Source of the DNA: Alkalicoccus luteus
GTDB taxonomy: Bacteria > Bacillota > Bacilli > Bacillales > Salisediminibacteriaceae
Length of the DNA: 64,000 nt
Direction: 5' to 3' (one strand)
NCBI GenBank assembly: GCA_052061695.1
Contig: JBPZEY010000002.1
Position 1 is the first letter of the stretch; each line of letters starts with the position of its first letter. Positions 53,258-61,294 of this stretch are shown here, piece by piece. The notes beneath the pieces were generated by a model, which was given only the letters and a program-made list of their open reading frames with translations, was not told the DNA's origin and did no database searches. A program made the translations under genes and the position numbers.

Positions 53258-53285
53258 AGTATAGCGCCGGAATTTTCTGACACAA
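53258..53285 (-). promoter_or_regulatory. Sigma-A promoter of amtB
   Basis: On the minus strand TTGTGT (53285-53280), 16-base spacer, TATACT (53263-53258). Predicted start near 53251. The weak -35 suits an activator-dependent promoter. Confidence 0.65.
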
Positions 53286-53291
53286 CGAAAA

Positions 53292-53308
53292 TGTCAGATA
53301 ATATAACA
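53292..53308. promoter_or_regulatory. TnrA-binding box before amtB
   Basis: TGTTATATTATCTGACA on the minus strand fits TGTNANAWWWTMTNACA at every position. Its centre (53300) is about 49 bases from the predicted start, the spacing of TnrA-activated promoters such as B. subtilis nrgA. Confidence 0.88.
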
Positions 53309-53364
53309 TGGTATTTCACGGACATTTATAAGTGACAGACAAGGAAATGTACGGCCTCCAGTCG

Positions 53365-53378
53365 TGTAAGCGCTCTCT
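53365..53378. promoter_or_regulatory. Candidate cre (CcpA) site upstream of amtB
   Basis: TGTAAGCGCTCTCT, identical to the site before ilvA, at about -120 from the predicted amtB start and 13 bases after the EamA stop. Confidence 0.45.
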
Positions 53379-53391
53379 GACTGCGATCACC

Positions 53392-54297
53392 TCAATTCGC
53401 ATATTTATACTTTTTATACTGGTATTCTGCATACCCTGTTCCGAGTAATACTCCTATAACGATGAGCAAAAAGCTGGCACCCTGATAGACCGTAATCGTT
53501 TCTCCTAAAAAAAGCCAAGAGCCGCCCAACGCGAAAAATGGAACGAAATTGTTAAACACCGCCGTCTGGGAAGGGCCTATTTTTTGAATAGCCCGGTTAA
53601 ATAAGATGTGACCGGCACCTGTAGCCAGCAGAGCAGAACTGAAAAACACGGTCCAGACAGCTGCAGTATGAGGTTGAAAAACTGTTTCTCCCCCTCCTGT
53701 TACAAAGCTGAGCCCGATCAGAACAATCGAACCTGCCAAGAGCATATACGCAGTCATCGCACCAGCCGGAAGAGATATCGATGCTTGTCGAATTAAAATG
53801 AAAGAGAATGCCTGGGAGATCATAGAAAGAAAGATCAGCAGATCGCCGCCGGCTGCAGCACTCAATGCTTCGTTAGACGGAATAATGATCAGCATCACGC
53901 CTGAAAACCCTATAAGAATACCCACTATACGGAGAAGGTTCAGCCGCTCACGCAGCAGAACTGCTGCAAAAACAGCGGTAGTAACCGGGATGAGTCCGAG
54001 TATTAAGGAGGCATTGCCAGCAGTTGTATTTAGCAATCCCCACGCCAATAGAGAATGGTGCAGCACTTGACCAAATAATGCCGCTGCTCCAATCAGAAGG
54101 ATTTCTTTTCGATTCGGCTTCTTCAACTCTTTTAATACGTATAGAATAGCGAGCGCAGCAATTCCGGCCGCTCCAATTCTAACTCCTTGCATTTGAACAG
54201 GGTGCATGACGTCTACCAGGTATTTCACTGCTACGACATTCAACCCCCACACGATCATGACGAACATGAGTGTTGCGTAAACGGAAAAATGCTTCAA
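53392..54297 (-). CDS. EamA-family (DMT) transporter
   Basis: 301 residues, ten membrane helices in two EamA repeats (about 1-140 and 150-290). WGLNVVAVKYLVD in helix 1 and GRxLLAT-like SSALLATGAGHILFNRAI in repeat 2. Drug/metabolite exporter of unknown substrate. TTG start with GGAGGG seven bases upstream. Divergent from the acyltransferase gene. Confidence 0.88.
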   Translation of the reverse strand: MKHFSVYATLMFVMIVWGLNVVAVKYLVDVMHPVQMQGVRIGAAGIAALAILYVLKELKKPNRKEILLIGAAALFGQVLHHSLLAWGLLNTTAGNASLILGLIPVTTAVFAAVLLRERLNLLRIVGILIGFSGVMLIIIPSNEALSAAAGGDLLIFLSMISQAFSFILIRQASISLPAGAMTAYMLLAGSIVLIGLSFVTGGGETVFQPHTAAVWTVFFSSALLATGAGHILFNRAIQKIGPSQTAVFNNFVPFFALGGSWLFLGETITVYQGASFLLIVIGVLLGTGYAEYQYKKYKYAN

Positions 54298-54403
54298 TCT
54301 TCTTCCCTCCAGTTACGACCGGCAGAGACGGATGACGCTGCCGGAATAAATATGATATGTTATAAGCTGACACATGACGTTCGCAGGAAAGGGGCCCGCA
54401 GAC

Positions 54404-55462
54404 ATGATTAAGGAAATCTTCGTACTGCGGAGCATCGGTTGTTTAAGTATCGTTCTTCTTCACAGTATTTTCATAGGCATCGATTCCATGACAATCCGTG
54501 AAATGGGAGAACTTTCTGCCATTTTTTTTGATTCCATTCAAATGATTTTGTACTATGGTACGCCGATGTTCATTTTTATATCCGAGTTTTTAATTGCATA
54601 TTCGTACCGGAACCGGGAGCTTCCGGATTATTTCCTGAAGAAACGGCTACGCTTCATCTTAATTCCATTCGTAGTGATGGGCATTTTTTATGCACTGCCT
54701 TTTTTCGCCCAAGGGATTCAGACAGGCTTTACAAAAGTCGCCTTGAATATCGTTGTCGGTGATTACCACGGCTACTTCATCCTAATTATTTTTCAATTTT
54801 ATTTGGTCCATTATTTGCTTCACTCCAGACTGAAGCGATGGAAACCATCTATCGTGCTTCCAGTCGCCTTCGGTATTAACGCCGCTTATTTACTTTTTTT
54901 TAATTACTCTTCTCCGCCTGAAGGTCTTCTGTACGGCGAGTACATTTGGGAGCGATTTTACTGGGTGCCAATGTTTGGATGGGTGTTTTATTTTGCGGTA
55001 GGTTACTATGCCGGGATGCACTTTGAACGCTTTTCCGCTTTTATCCGCTCATGGCGGGTGCTGTTCATCATTGGACCTGTGTTAACGAGTGCGATGCTTT
55101 TATTTTTCTATCATTCGGGGATTCTCACCGTGCACAGCTCAAAAAGGACCGATATCTTGATTCATACGCTGATGTGCAGCTTCTTTCTGTTTTATATTAC
55201 ATCTACATTGAAAGCACTGCCGCCGTTCCTTGAATTTATCAGCCGCTATTCATTTGGCATTTATCTGCTTCACTATTTTTATATTTTTCTGCTTGATTTT
55301 CTATTTCAGCTGTACCCGCTGCCAATCGGCTTCTTTTACATTATCATTTTATTTATTTTCAGCCTGACAGCTTCCATCGCAACCATTATAATGATGAACA
55401 AATGGAAATACGGATACATGATCATTGGTCAAATCGGTGCTCCATATAAATCACCTCAATAA
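54404..55462 (+). CDS. Membrane acyltransferase, family 3 (OafA/YrhL-like)
   Basis: 352 residues, about ten helices. Catalytic His in LLHSIFIGI region (RSIGCLSIVLLH), and FISEFLIAYSYRN and KRLRFILIPF are the conserved early motifs of Acyl_transf_3. Such enzymes O-acylate surface polymers or peptidoglycan-linked sugars. ATG 54404 has AAAGGGG upstream; ATG 54374 is less likely. Ends at a bidirectional terminator. Confidence 0.85.
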   Translation: MIKEIFVLRSIGCLSIVLLHSIFIGIDSMTIREMGELSAIFFDSIQMILYYGTPMFIFISEFLIAYSYRNRELPDYFLKKRLRFILIPFVVMGIFYALPFFAQGIQTGFTKVALNIVVGDYHGYFILIIFQFYLVHYLLHSRLKRWKPSIVLPVAFGINAAYLLFFNYSSPPEGLLYGEYIWERFYWVPMFGWVFYFAVGYYAGMHFERFSAFIRSWRVLFIIGPVLTSAMLLFFYHSGILTVHSSKRTDILIHTLMCSFFLFYITSTLKALPPFLEFISRYSFGIYLLHYFYIFLLDFLFQLYPLPIGFFYIIILFIFSLTASIATIIMMNKWKYGYMIIGQIGAPYKSPQ

Positions 55463-55503
55463 AAATCCCTTCAGGCTGCACGTGCAGCCTGAAGGGATTT
55501 TTT
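55461..55503. terminator. Bidirectional terminator
   Basis: AAAATCCCTTCAGGCTGCA pairs with TGCAGCCTGAAGGGATTTT around CG, with Ts after. Shared by convergent acyltransferase and beta-lactamase-like genes. Confidence 0.93.
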
Positions 55504-55520
55504 CTTGCGCGTTCGTGCGT

Positions 55521-56609
55521 TTAAGACCGCCTGGCATCAAGCACGAGCTGAAGCAGCTGCAAACGCTGCAAGTCGTTGACCGCACTTCGTGTCAGCTGAA
55601 ACGCCAATCTGTTGCTGTCGACCCTGTGCACAAAAACGAGATCCAGCTCTGGAATAATATCAATCGATTGGCCGTAGCGCCCCACTGCAGAGTACATGTT
55701 GTAATCGCTGTAAGGAGGAACAGAAGCCGTCCACCATAAGTAGCCGTAGTCAAACACCGTATTGGAAGGTACTTCTTTTTGAACAGACGTGCTTTCCTCG
55801 ATCCACCATTGCGGAACAATCTGCTCTCCATTCCACTCCCCCTTCTGCAAGTAAAGCTGACCGAATCGTGCCATATCTCTTGCTGAGAGCTGAAATAAGT
55901 ATGAGGGATGACGTGACCGGCGGTTCTCATATTTATAATTAGTATTGGCCAGATCAAAATCTTCCATTCCGAGCGGTTCCGCAATGCGGTCATTGAAATC
56001 TACAAACACATCACGTTCGGGAATAGCGTTGTAAATCGTCCCAAGAACATTAAAATCCCAATTATTGTAATAATAAAACTCTCCAGGAAGATGACTCCCC
56101 CGGGATGGCCTTGCAAAGCGCATTCCCCAGGATTCTTCTCCTGCAGGCAGGTATACTCCAGAGCTCGAAGACATCAAATGCGACAGCTGCGCCTGTCTTT
56201 CAATTGTCGTAAGCGGAGGCTGATCATCGATTTCCAGCTGCTCGAGCGTATCAGTCAGAGCAGCATTTCCTCGATCAATTTCAATTCCGAACAAAGCTGA
56301 TAGAAAGCTTTTACGGACAGAGTGCGCATTCGTATTCTTCGTTACATCTCCCCAGCTTAACAGCACTTTCCCCTCAGAAATCACCATTAGCGAGGTGCTG
56401 TTAATCGAATCGTAATAAATTCTTGCCTGATCGAGCGCCTCTCTGCTGAAACCTGCCTCCTCAACAGAATCGTGATACTCCCAAGTTGACTCTGCTCCTT
56501 CTTCGATTGAATAATATACGTACATAAATAATCCCACCAATACAGCGATGATGATCGTGAGAGCGGCAATTATCTGATTGAACAACCCTATCATTCCTCT
56601 GCCTGACAT
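55521..56609 (-). CDS. Serine hydrolase, beta-lactamase/class C family
   Basis: 362 residues. One N-terminal membrane anchor (about 10-33) then an extracellular domain with S97-V-R-K100 (SxxK), Y180-Y-N182 (YxN) and GRYGQ near residue 310, the class C beta-lactamase/penicillin-binding triad. Could be a carboxypeptidase or esterase; beta-lactam hydrolysis is not implied. The start at 56609 is taken from the first codon with homology. Confidence 0.85.
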   Translation of the reverse strand: MSGRGMIGLFNQIIAALTIIIAVLVGLFMYVYYSIEEGAESTWEYHDSVEEAGFSREALDQARIYYDSINSTSLMVISEGKVLLSWGDVTKNTNAHSVRKSFLSALFGIEIDRGNAALTDTLEQLEIDDQPPLTTIERQAQLSHLMSSSSGVYLPAGEESWGMRFARPSRGSHLPGEFYYYNNWDFNVLGTIYNAIPERDVFVDFNDRIAEPLGMEDFDLANTNYKYENRRSRHPSYLFQLSARDMARFGQLYLQKGEWNGEQIVPQWWIEESTSVQKEVPSNTVFDYGYLWWTASVPPYSDYNMYSAVGRYGQSIDIIPELDLVFVHRVDSNRLAFQLTRSAVNDLQRLQLLQLVLDARRS

Positions 56610-56698
56610 CGTGTTTCTTAAATATACCAGAATACGCAGTCCTTGACGAATTAGCGGGGGCCTGATAGGTTTATTATCATCTGTTAATACGTTGCAAC

Positions 56699-56800
56699 GA
56701 AGGCTGTGGGGTTACTACAGCTGGAGCAGCTTCTGGAGAGACTGCCGGCTGGCAGCGCCGAAGGGTTCACAATCTCAGGCACCCGGACAGAAGATACAGC
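56699..56800 (+). promoter_or_regulatory. Singlet glycine riboswitch with ghost aptamer upstream
   Basis: Aptamer from about 56733: CTGGAGAGAC, CGCCGAAGG and TCTCAGGCACCCGGACAG are the conserved glycine-binding blocks, with hairpin CTGCC/GGCAG between. Upstream, GAAGGCTG (56699) pairs with CAGCTTC (56726) as a ghost helix that would support the single aptamer. A terminator follows at 56827. Upstream DNA has TTGACG (56643) as a possible -35. Confidence 0.88.
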
Positions 56801-56826
56801 TGCCAGAAGGCGGTTTGTATGTTTAT

Positions 56827-56849
56827 GCCGGCATTTTGCCGGCTTTTTT
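56827..56849 (+). terminator. Riboswitch expression-platform terminator
   Basis: GCCGGC, loop ATTTT, GCCGGC, then TTTTTT, 38 bases before the ACT gene start. Confidence 0.9.
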
Positions 56850-56886
56850 GATGCAGTTAGACTGAAAAGCAGAAAGGATGTTTATC

Positions 56887-57162
56887 ATGGAATCAACTCG
56901 CGCCGTCATTAGTGTCGTAGGTAAAGATCAAGTTGGCATTATTGCTGATGTCACCGCTGTGCTGAAGGAGCATAAAATTAACGTACTCGATATTTCCCAA
57001 ACGATCCTGCAGGATTTTTTCACGATGATGATGCTCGTAGACTTGTCGAAGACAGCATCAATGCAGGAAATTGAAGCAGCTTTGGAACAGACAGCTAAAA
57101 AACTCGGTCTGACTATTCATATTCAGCGTGAAGATCTGTTTAAGCATATGCACAGAATTTAA
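56887..57162 (+). CDS. ACT-domain protein (UPF0237)
   Basis: 91 residues, one ACT domain: RAVISVVGKDQVGIIADVTAVL then a second beta-alpha half with TILQDFFTMMMLVDL. Members resemble GcvR-like ACT regulators that bind amino acids. ATG 56887 has AAAGGA eight bases before it. With the glycine riboswitch upstream, glycine is a reasonable ligand guess. Lies 13 bases before the DUF711 gene. Confidence 0.9.
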   Translation: MESTRAVISVVGKDQVGIIADVTAVLKEHKINVLDISQTILQDFFTMMMLVDLSKTASMQEIEAALEQTAKKLGLTIHIQREDLFKHMHRI

Positions 57163-57175
57163 GGAGGGCCCTGTC

Positions 57176-58537
57176 ATGAATATCGGCTTCAATGAAATTC
57201 AGGAAACAATCAGAATGGTGCGAATGGAAGAGCTTGATATCCGCACTATTACGCTAGGCATAAACTTGATGGACTGTGCAGGAGATTCACAGGAAGCTAT
57301 GCGTGCCAATGTTTATAACAAAATAACAACGTCAGCTGCCACCCTTACCCAAACGGCGGACGATATTTCACAGGAGTACGGCATTCCTATTGCGAATAAA
57401 CGAATTTCTGTGACGCCCTGCTCGCTGCTTCTTGGCGGAGCCTCAAAAGAAGACGCGATCAAACTGGCAGAAACGCTGGATGCAGCAGCACGCGATACAG
57501 GTGTAGACTTCATCGGCGGATTTTCCGCAATGGTCCATAAGGGCATTTCCAAAGGCGATGCGGTGCTGCTTGAAGCCCTCCCGGAAGCACTTAGCACGAC
57601 GGAACGCGTTTGCGCCTCTGTGTCTGCCGCTACAACGAAAGCGGGCATTAATATGGATGCTGTATCAAGGTTAGGACACATCATTAAGCGGGCTGCTGAT
57701 CTTTCCGCCGACAACAGTGGCCTCGCCAATGCCAAATTCGTCGTATTCTGCAACCCCGTGGAAGACAATCCATTTATGGCCGGTGCTTTTCACGGTACTG
57801 GCGAAGCAGATAAAGTGCTGAATGTTGGTGTAAGCGGTCCTGGAGTCGTGCTTCACGCGTTAAAGCGGCACCCGGATGCCGACCTCGGCGAGGTATCTGA
57901 CATTATTAAACGAACAGCATTTAAAATTACGAGAGCCGGTGAACTGATGGCAAGAGAAGCCGCTGACCGGCTTGGGGTCCCTTTTGGGATCATGGATCTT
58001 TCACTCGCTCCGACAAATGCTGCCAATGATTCCGTAGCTGAAATTTTGGAGGAAATTGGACTGGAGCGCGTCGGCACCCATGGAACGATTGCAGCACTTG
58101 CCATGATGAATGACGCTGTAAAAAAGGGCGGTGCGATGGCAAGCTCTTATGTAGGCGGTCTTTCCGGCGCATTTATACCGGTTTCAGAAGATAACGGAAT
58201 GATCAAGGGTGTTCAGGATGGAGCGCTCTCTCTAGACAAATTAGAAGGCATGACGAGCGTATGTTCTGTCGGTCTCGATATGATTGCTGTTCCCGGTAAC
58301 GTAGAAGCCGCTTCTCTTTCCGGTTTAATCGCGGATGAAATGGCAATCGGGATGATCAACAAGAAAACGACTGCTGTTCGGGTCATTCCTGTACCGGGGG
58401 CGAAAGAAGGAGATATGATCGAGTTTGGCGGTCTCTTAGGACGTGCTCCGGTGATGGGCCTGAATCCATTTAAGTCAGATAAAATGATGCAGCGCGGAGG
58501 CCGAATCCCTGCCCCTCTTCAATCTCTTATCAATTAA
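57176..58537 (+). CDS. DUF711/UPF0210 (PFL family) protein
   Basis: 453 residues. EIQETIRMVRMEELDIRTITLGINLMDC is the family start, and GGFSAMVHKG, DNSGLANAKFVVFCN and GLDMIAVPG are internal conserved stretches. The family is pairwise linked to UPF0237 ACT proteins in Firmicutes; it is distantly likened to pyruvate formate-lyase folds, but has no known reaction. GGAGGG precedes ATG 57176. Confidence 0.92.
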   Translation: MNIGFNEIQETIRMVRMEELDIRTITLGINLMDCAGDSQEAMRANVYNKITTSAATLTQTADDISQEYGIPIANKRISVTPCSLLLGGASKEDAIKLAETLDAAARDTGVDFIGGFSAMVHKGISKGDAVLLEALPEALSTTERVCASVSAATTKAGINMDAVSRLGHIIKRAADLSADNSGLANAKFVVFCNPVEDNPFMAGAFHGTGEADKVLNVGVSGPGVVLHALKRHPDADLGEVSDIIKRTAFKITRAGELMAREAADRLGVPFGIMDLSLAPTNAANDSVAEILEEIGLERVGTHGTIAALAMMNDAVKKGGAMASSYVGGLSGAFIPVSEDNGMIKGVQDGALSLDKLEGMTSVCSVGLDMIAVPGNVEAASLSGLIADEMAIGMINKKTTAVRVIPVPGAKEGDMIEFGGLLGRAPVMGLNPFKSDKMMQRGGRIPAPLQSLIN

Positions 58538-58560
58538 CGGCACCTTTTCTGCAAAGGTTA

Positions 58561-58591
58561 TTGACAGATATCCAATTTTTCTGAATAATAT
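58561..58591 (+). promoter_or_regulatory. Sigma-A promoter of proBA leader
   Basis: Perfect TTGACA (58561-58566) with AATAAT at 58584 (17-base spacer) or TAATAT at 58586 (19). Confidence 0.65.
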
Positions 58592-58637
58592 ATCTTAATC
58601 ATTCCCGTTTGAGATAAGTATGCCTCCTCTCCCCCTT

Positions 58638-58800
58638 AGCAGAGAGCACTTTCACGGCTGAAAGAAGTGCAGGGTGCGATGAGTCTGAACCTGCTCGGAA
58701 CGGACAACCTCATAAGAAACTGGAAAGCAGGGTCTGTAAAGACCAATAAAGGTGGTACCGCGGGAGGCCCCCGTCCTTTTTCAGGACGGGGGCCTCTGCT
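58638..58800 (+). promoter_or_regulatory. Proline T-box riboswitch
   Basis: AGAGAGC start of stem I; specifier region GAACCTGCTC gives CCT (Pro) at 58690-58692. Conserved T-box AAAGGTGGTACCGCGG at 58748-58763, followed by a terminator stem (GAGGCCCCCGTCC with GGACGGGGGCCTC). Uncharged tRNA-Pro would turn on proBA. Confidence 0.92.
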
Positions 58801-58828
58801 GTTTGTACCGGAAAGGATGTCAGCTAAG

Positions 58829-59890
58829 ATGCAACGAAAACGTATTGTACTTAAAATAGGCTCCAGCTCATTAACAGAAGGAGATGGCACGCTCTCCCCT
58901 GTCAAAATGGCTGCTTTCTGTCACGCAATCGCTGGACTTCGGCATGCAGGACATGAGCTGCTCATCGTTTCATCCGGAGCAGTAGCGGCCGGTTTCCGGG
59001 ATATAGGCTATGCCTCCAGACCTGCAACCGTCCGGGCACGACAAGCTGCTGCTGCAGCTGGCCAGGCACTTTTAATGCAGCATTACCGGTTCCAGCTCCA
59101 GCATTACAATATCATCCCTGCCCAGCTATTGGTGACACGCTCGGATTTTACAGAGGAAAAGAACTTTCAGAATCTTCATGCAGCAATCGAAGAGCTCTTG
59201 AGCAGAAAAATCCTTCCTATTCTGAACGAAAATGATTCCACGGCTGTTGATGAACTGACCTTCGGAGACAACGACATGCTTAGCGCCCTGGTAAGTGGTG
59301 CGATGCACGCTGATCTGCTCATGCTGCTTACCGATGCAGACGGTGTATATTCAGCAGATCCCAAGGAAGATCCTGAAGCATTCAAATACGACGAACTCCA
59401 AACCATTCCAGAACAGCTTTTACGTGCACCGTCCCGATCTGCGCTTGGAACCGGCGGCATCGGTACAAAGCTGTCGGCATGCCGCGCCGCTGCTGATACA
59501 GGAGTGGAGGCGTATGTCGGCACATTGAGCAGTACAGAAGAATTGATTCAGGCAAGCGAAGGAAATGGAACCGGTACCTACATCCGCCGCAAGTCCAGCC
59601 GCGTTATGCGGACCCGCCGACAGTGGATCGCTTATCACGCTTCAGCGTCGGGCTCTCTTTTTGTCGACGAAGGAGCTGCTGATGCTGTTCTAAACCGCGG
59701 TGCCAGCCTGCTGACTGTTGGCATCAGCAGAATCGAAGGTGACTTTTTCAGAGGGGACATCGTCGATGTATATGCCGGATCGCGAAAAATAGGCAGAGGC
59801 CGTGTGCTCATTGATCATATGCAATTGGCTGATACGAACAGCGAAGCAGCAATTGCTGTGCACCGGGACGAATGGGTTTCTTTCAGCTGA
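58829..59890 (+). CDS. proB: Glutamate 5-kinase
   Basis: 353 residues. Amino-acid kinase domain (about 1-255) with KIGSSSL, SSGAVAAG, ENDS and LLTDADGVYSADP, then a PUA domain (about 270-353). First step of proline synthesis from glutamate. ATG 58829 has AAAGGA 11 bases upstream; earlier in-frame codons run through the T-box. Forms an operon with proA, 37 bases downstream. Confidence 0.95.
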   Translation: MQRKRIVLKIGSSSLTEGDGTLSPVKMAAFCHAIAGLRHAGHELLIVSSGAVAAGFRDIGYASRPATVRARQAAAAAGQALLMQHYRFQLQHYNIIPAQLLVTRSDFTEEKNFQNLHAAIEELLSRKILPILNENDSTAVDELTFGDNDMLSALVSGAMHADLLMLLTDADGVYSADPKEDPEAFKYDELQTIPEQLLRAPSRSALGTGGIGTKLSACRAAADTGVEAYVGTLSSTEELIQASEGNGTGTYIRRKSSRVMRTRRQWIAYHASASGSLFVDEGAADAVLNRGASLLTVGISRIEGDFFRGDIVDVYAGSRKIGRGRVLIDHMQLADTNSEAAIAVHRDEWVSFS

Positions 59891-59927
59891 CACATTATTT
59901 TAATTCCTTATAAAGGAGAGACGTATT

Positions 59928-61187
59928 ATGACAGAAGTAGAACGTAAAGCTCCTGCAGCTCGCCAGGCATCGATAAAGCTGAGCACCACTTCCGATCAGC
60001 AGCGTCAAGACTTGCTGTATGCCATTGCTGCTGTCCTTTTGGAGCAGCAGGAACATATATTACATGCGAACAAACTGGATCTCGCTGAAGCAGAAAAAGC
60101 CGGGCGTGATGCTGCTTACCTGGACAGACTCGAAATAAACGATACGAGGCTTGCAGATCTTGCGGACGCCGTGACTTCTGTTGCTGAATTAGAAGATCCG
60201 CTTGGCACCACGCTTCGCAGCTGGACGCGGCCTAACGGTTTGTCGATCCGGGAAGTATCTGTACCGCTCGGTGTGATTGCGGCTGTATTTGAAGCACGCC
60301 CAAATGTTACCGCAGATATCAGTGCTCTTGCACTTCGTACGGGAAATGCTGTCCTGCTGAGAGGCAGCAGATCAGCCATCAACACGAATAAAGCTCTTAC
60401 CGCGGCCATACAACGAGGTTTGCAGAATTCCTCCCTTCCACAAGAAGCCGTGCAGCTGATTGAATCACCAGAGCGCTCTGCCACGACAGAATTAATGGAG
60501 GCCTCTGAATGGATAGATGTTCTCATTCCAAGAGGCGGTAAAGAGCTCATTAATAAAGTCGTCCGTGAATCACACGTTCCGGTTATTGAAACTGGTGCAG
60601 GCAACTGTCATGTCTACATTGATAAGGATGCGGATGCGGAGCTTGCACGAAAAATAGCGGTAGATGCAAAGGTGCAGCGACCATCTGTTTGCAACGCTGC
60701 TGAAACACTTCTGGTCGAGGCTTCCTGGGCTGAACAGCACTTAGCTGAGCTCATTGATTCATTAAGCAGCCACGGCGTAACACTCAGAGGCTGTGAAACA
60801 ACAACCTCACTGGACCAACGAGTGTATGCTGCTCAAGAAGAAGATTGGGAGACGGAATATTTAAACCTGACAGCGGCCATTAAAATTGTTCAGGACGTGC
60901 ATGAAGCATGCGCACATATCAGTAAATGGGGCACGAAGCACTCTGAAGCGATCATTACTGAGAATCCGGAAGCAAAAGACCTTTTTTTCCAAACTGTTGA
61001 TGCCAGCACGCTCTACCATAATGCTTCTACGAGATTCACCGACGGCTTCGAGTTTGGCCTGGGGGCGGAAGTAGGCATCAGCACTCAAAAGCTCCATGCA
61101 CGCGGTCCTATGGGACTTCAGGCGCTGACTACCGTAAAATATCTCGTTGAAGGAAATGGACAGTGTAAAGGTAGTCTTTCTTATTAA
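59928..61187 (+). CDS. proA: Gamma-glutamyl phosphate reductase
   Basis: 419 residues, aldehyde-dehydrogenase fold. Catalytic Cys in QRPSVCNAAETLL; VFEARPNVTADISAL and the HASTRFTDG-like NASTRFTDGFEFGLG segment are conserved. Reduces glutamyl phosphate to the semialdehyde using NADPH. AAGGAG before ATG. Confidence 0.95.
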   Translation: MTEVERKAPAARQASIKLSTTSDQQRQDLLYAIAAVLLEQQEHILHANKLDLAEAEKAGRDAAYLDRLEINDTRLADLADAVTSVAELEDPLGTTLRSWTRPNGLSIREVSVPLGVIAAVFEARPNVTADISALALRTGNAVLLRGSRSAINTNKALTAAIQRGLQNSSLPQEAVQLIESPERSATTELMEASEWIDVLIPRGGKELINKVVRESHVPVIETGAGNCHVYIDKDADAELARKIAVDAKVQRPSVCNAAETLLVEASWAEQHLAELIDSLSSHGVTLRGCETTTSLDQRVYAAQEEDWETEYLNLTAAIKIVQDVHEACAHISKWGTKHSEAIITENPEAKDLFFQTVDASTLYHNASTRFTDGFEFGLGAEVGISTQKLHARGPMGLQALTTVKYLVEGNGQCKGSLSY

Positions 61188-61242
61188 CTACGCTTGCCCT
61201 CCTACTTCTGAAAAAGTACGACGTGTTATTTCGCATTCTTTA

Positions 61243-61251
61243 TGCTATACT
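61243..61251 (+). promoter_or_regulatory. Extended -10 promoter of typA
   Basis: TGCTATACT (TGn plus TATACT), about 43 bases before the typA start. Confidence 0.6.
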
Positions 61252-61294
61252 TGTACGGATGTAAACTTATCGAAGACAGGAGCGTATGCGAAGC

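Noticed and set aside
53271..53285. Possible CodY box (AATTTTCTGA start) at the amtB promoter.
   Set aside because: Four of 15 positions mismatch, and the better TnrA box explains regulation.
60116..60604. 162-codon open frame opposite proA.
   Set aside because: Antisense shadow of a conserved gene; no start signal and low-complexity serine-rich product.
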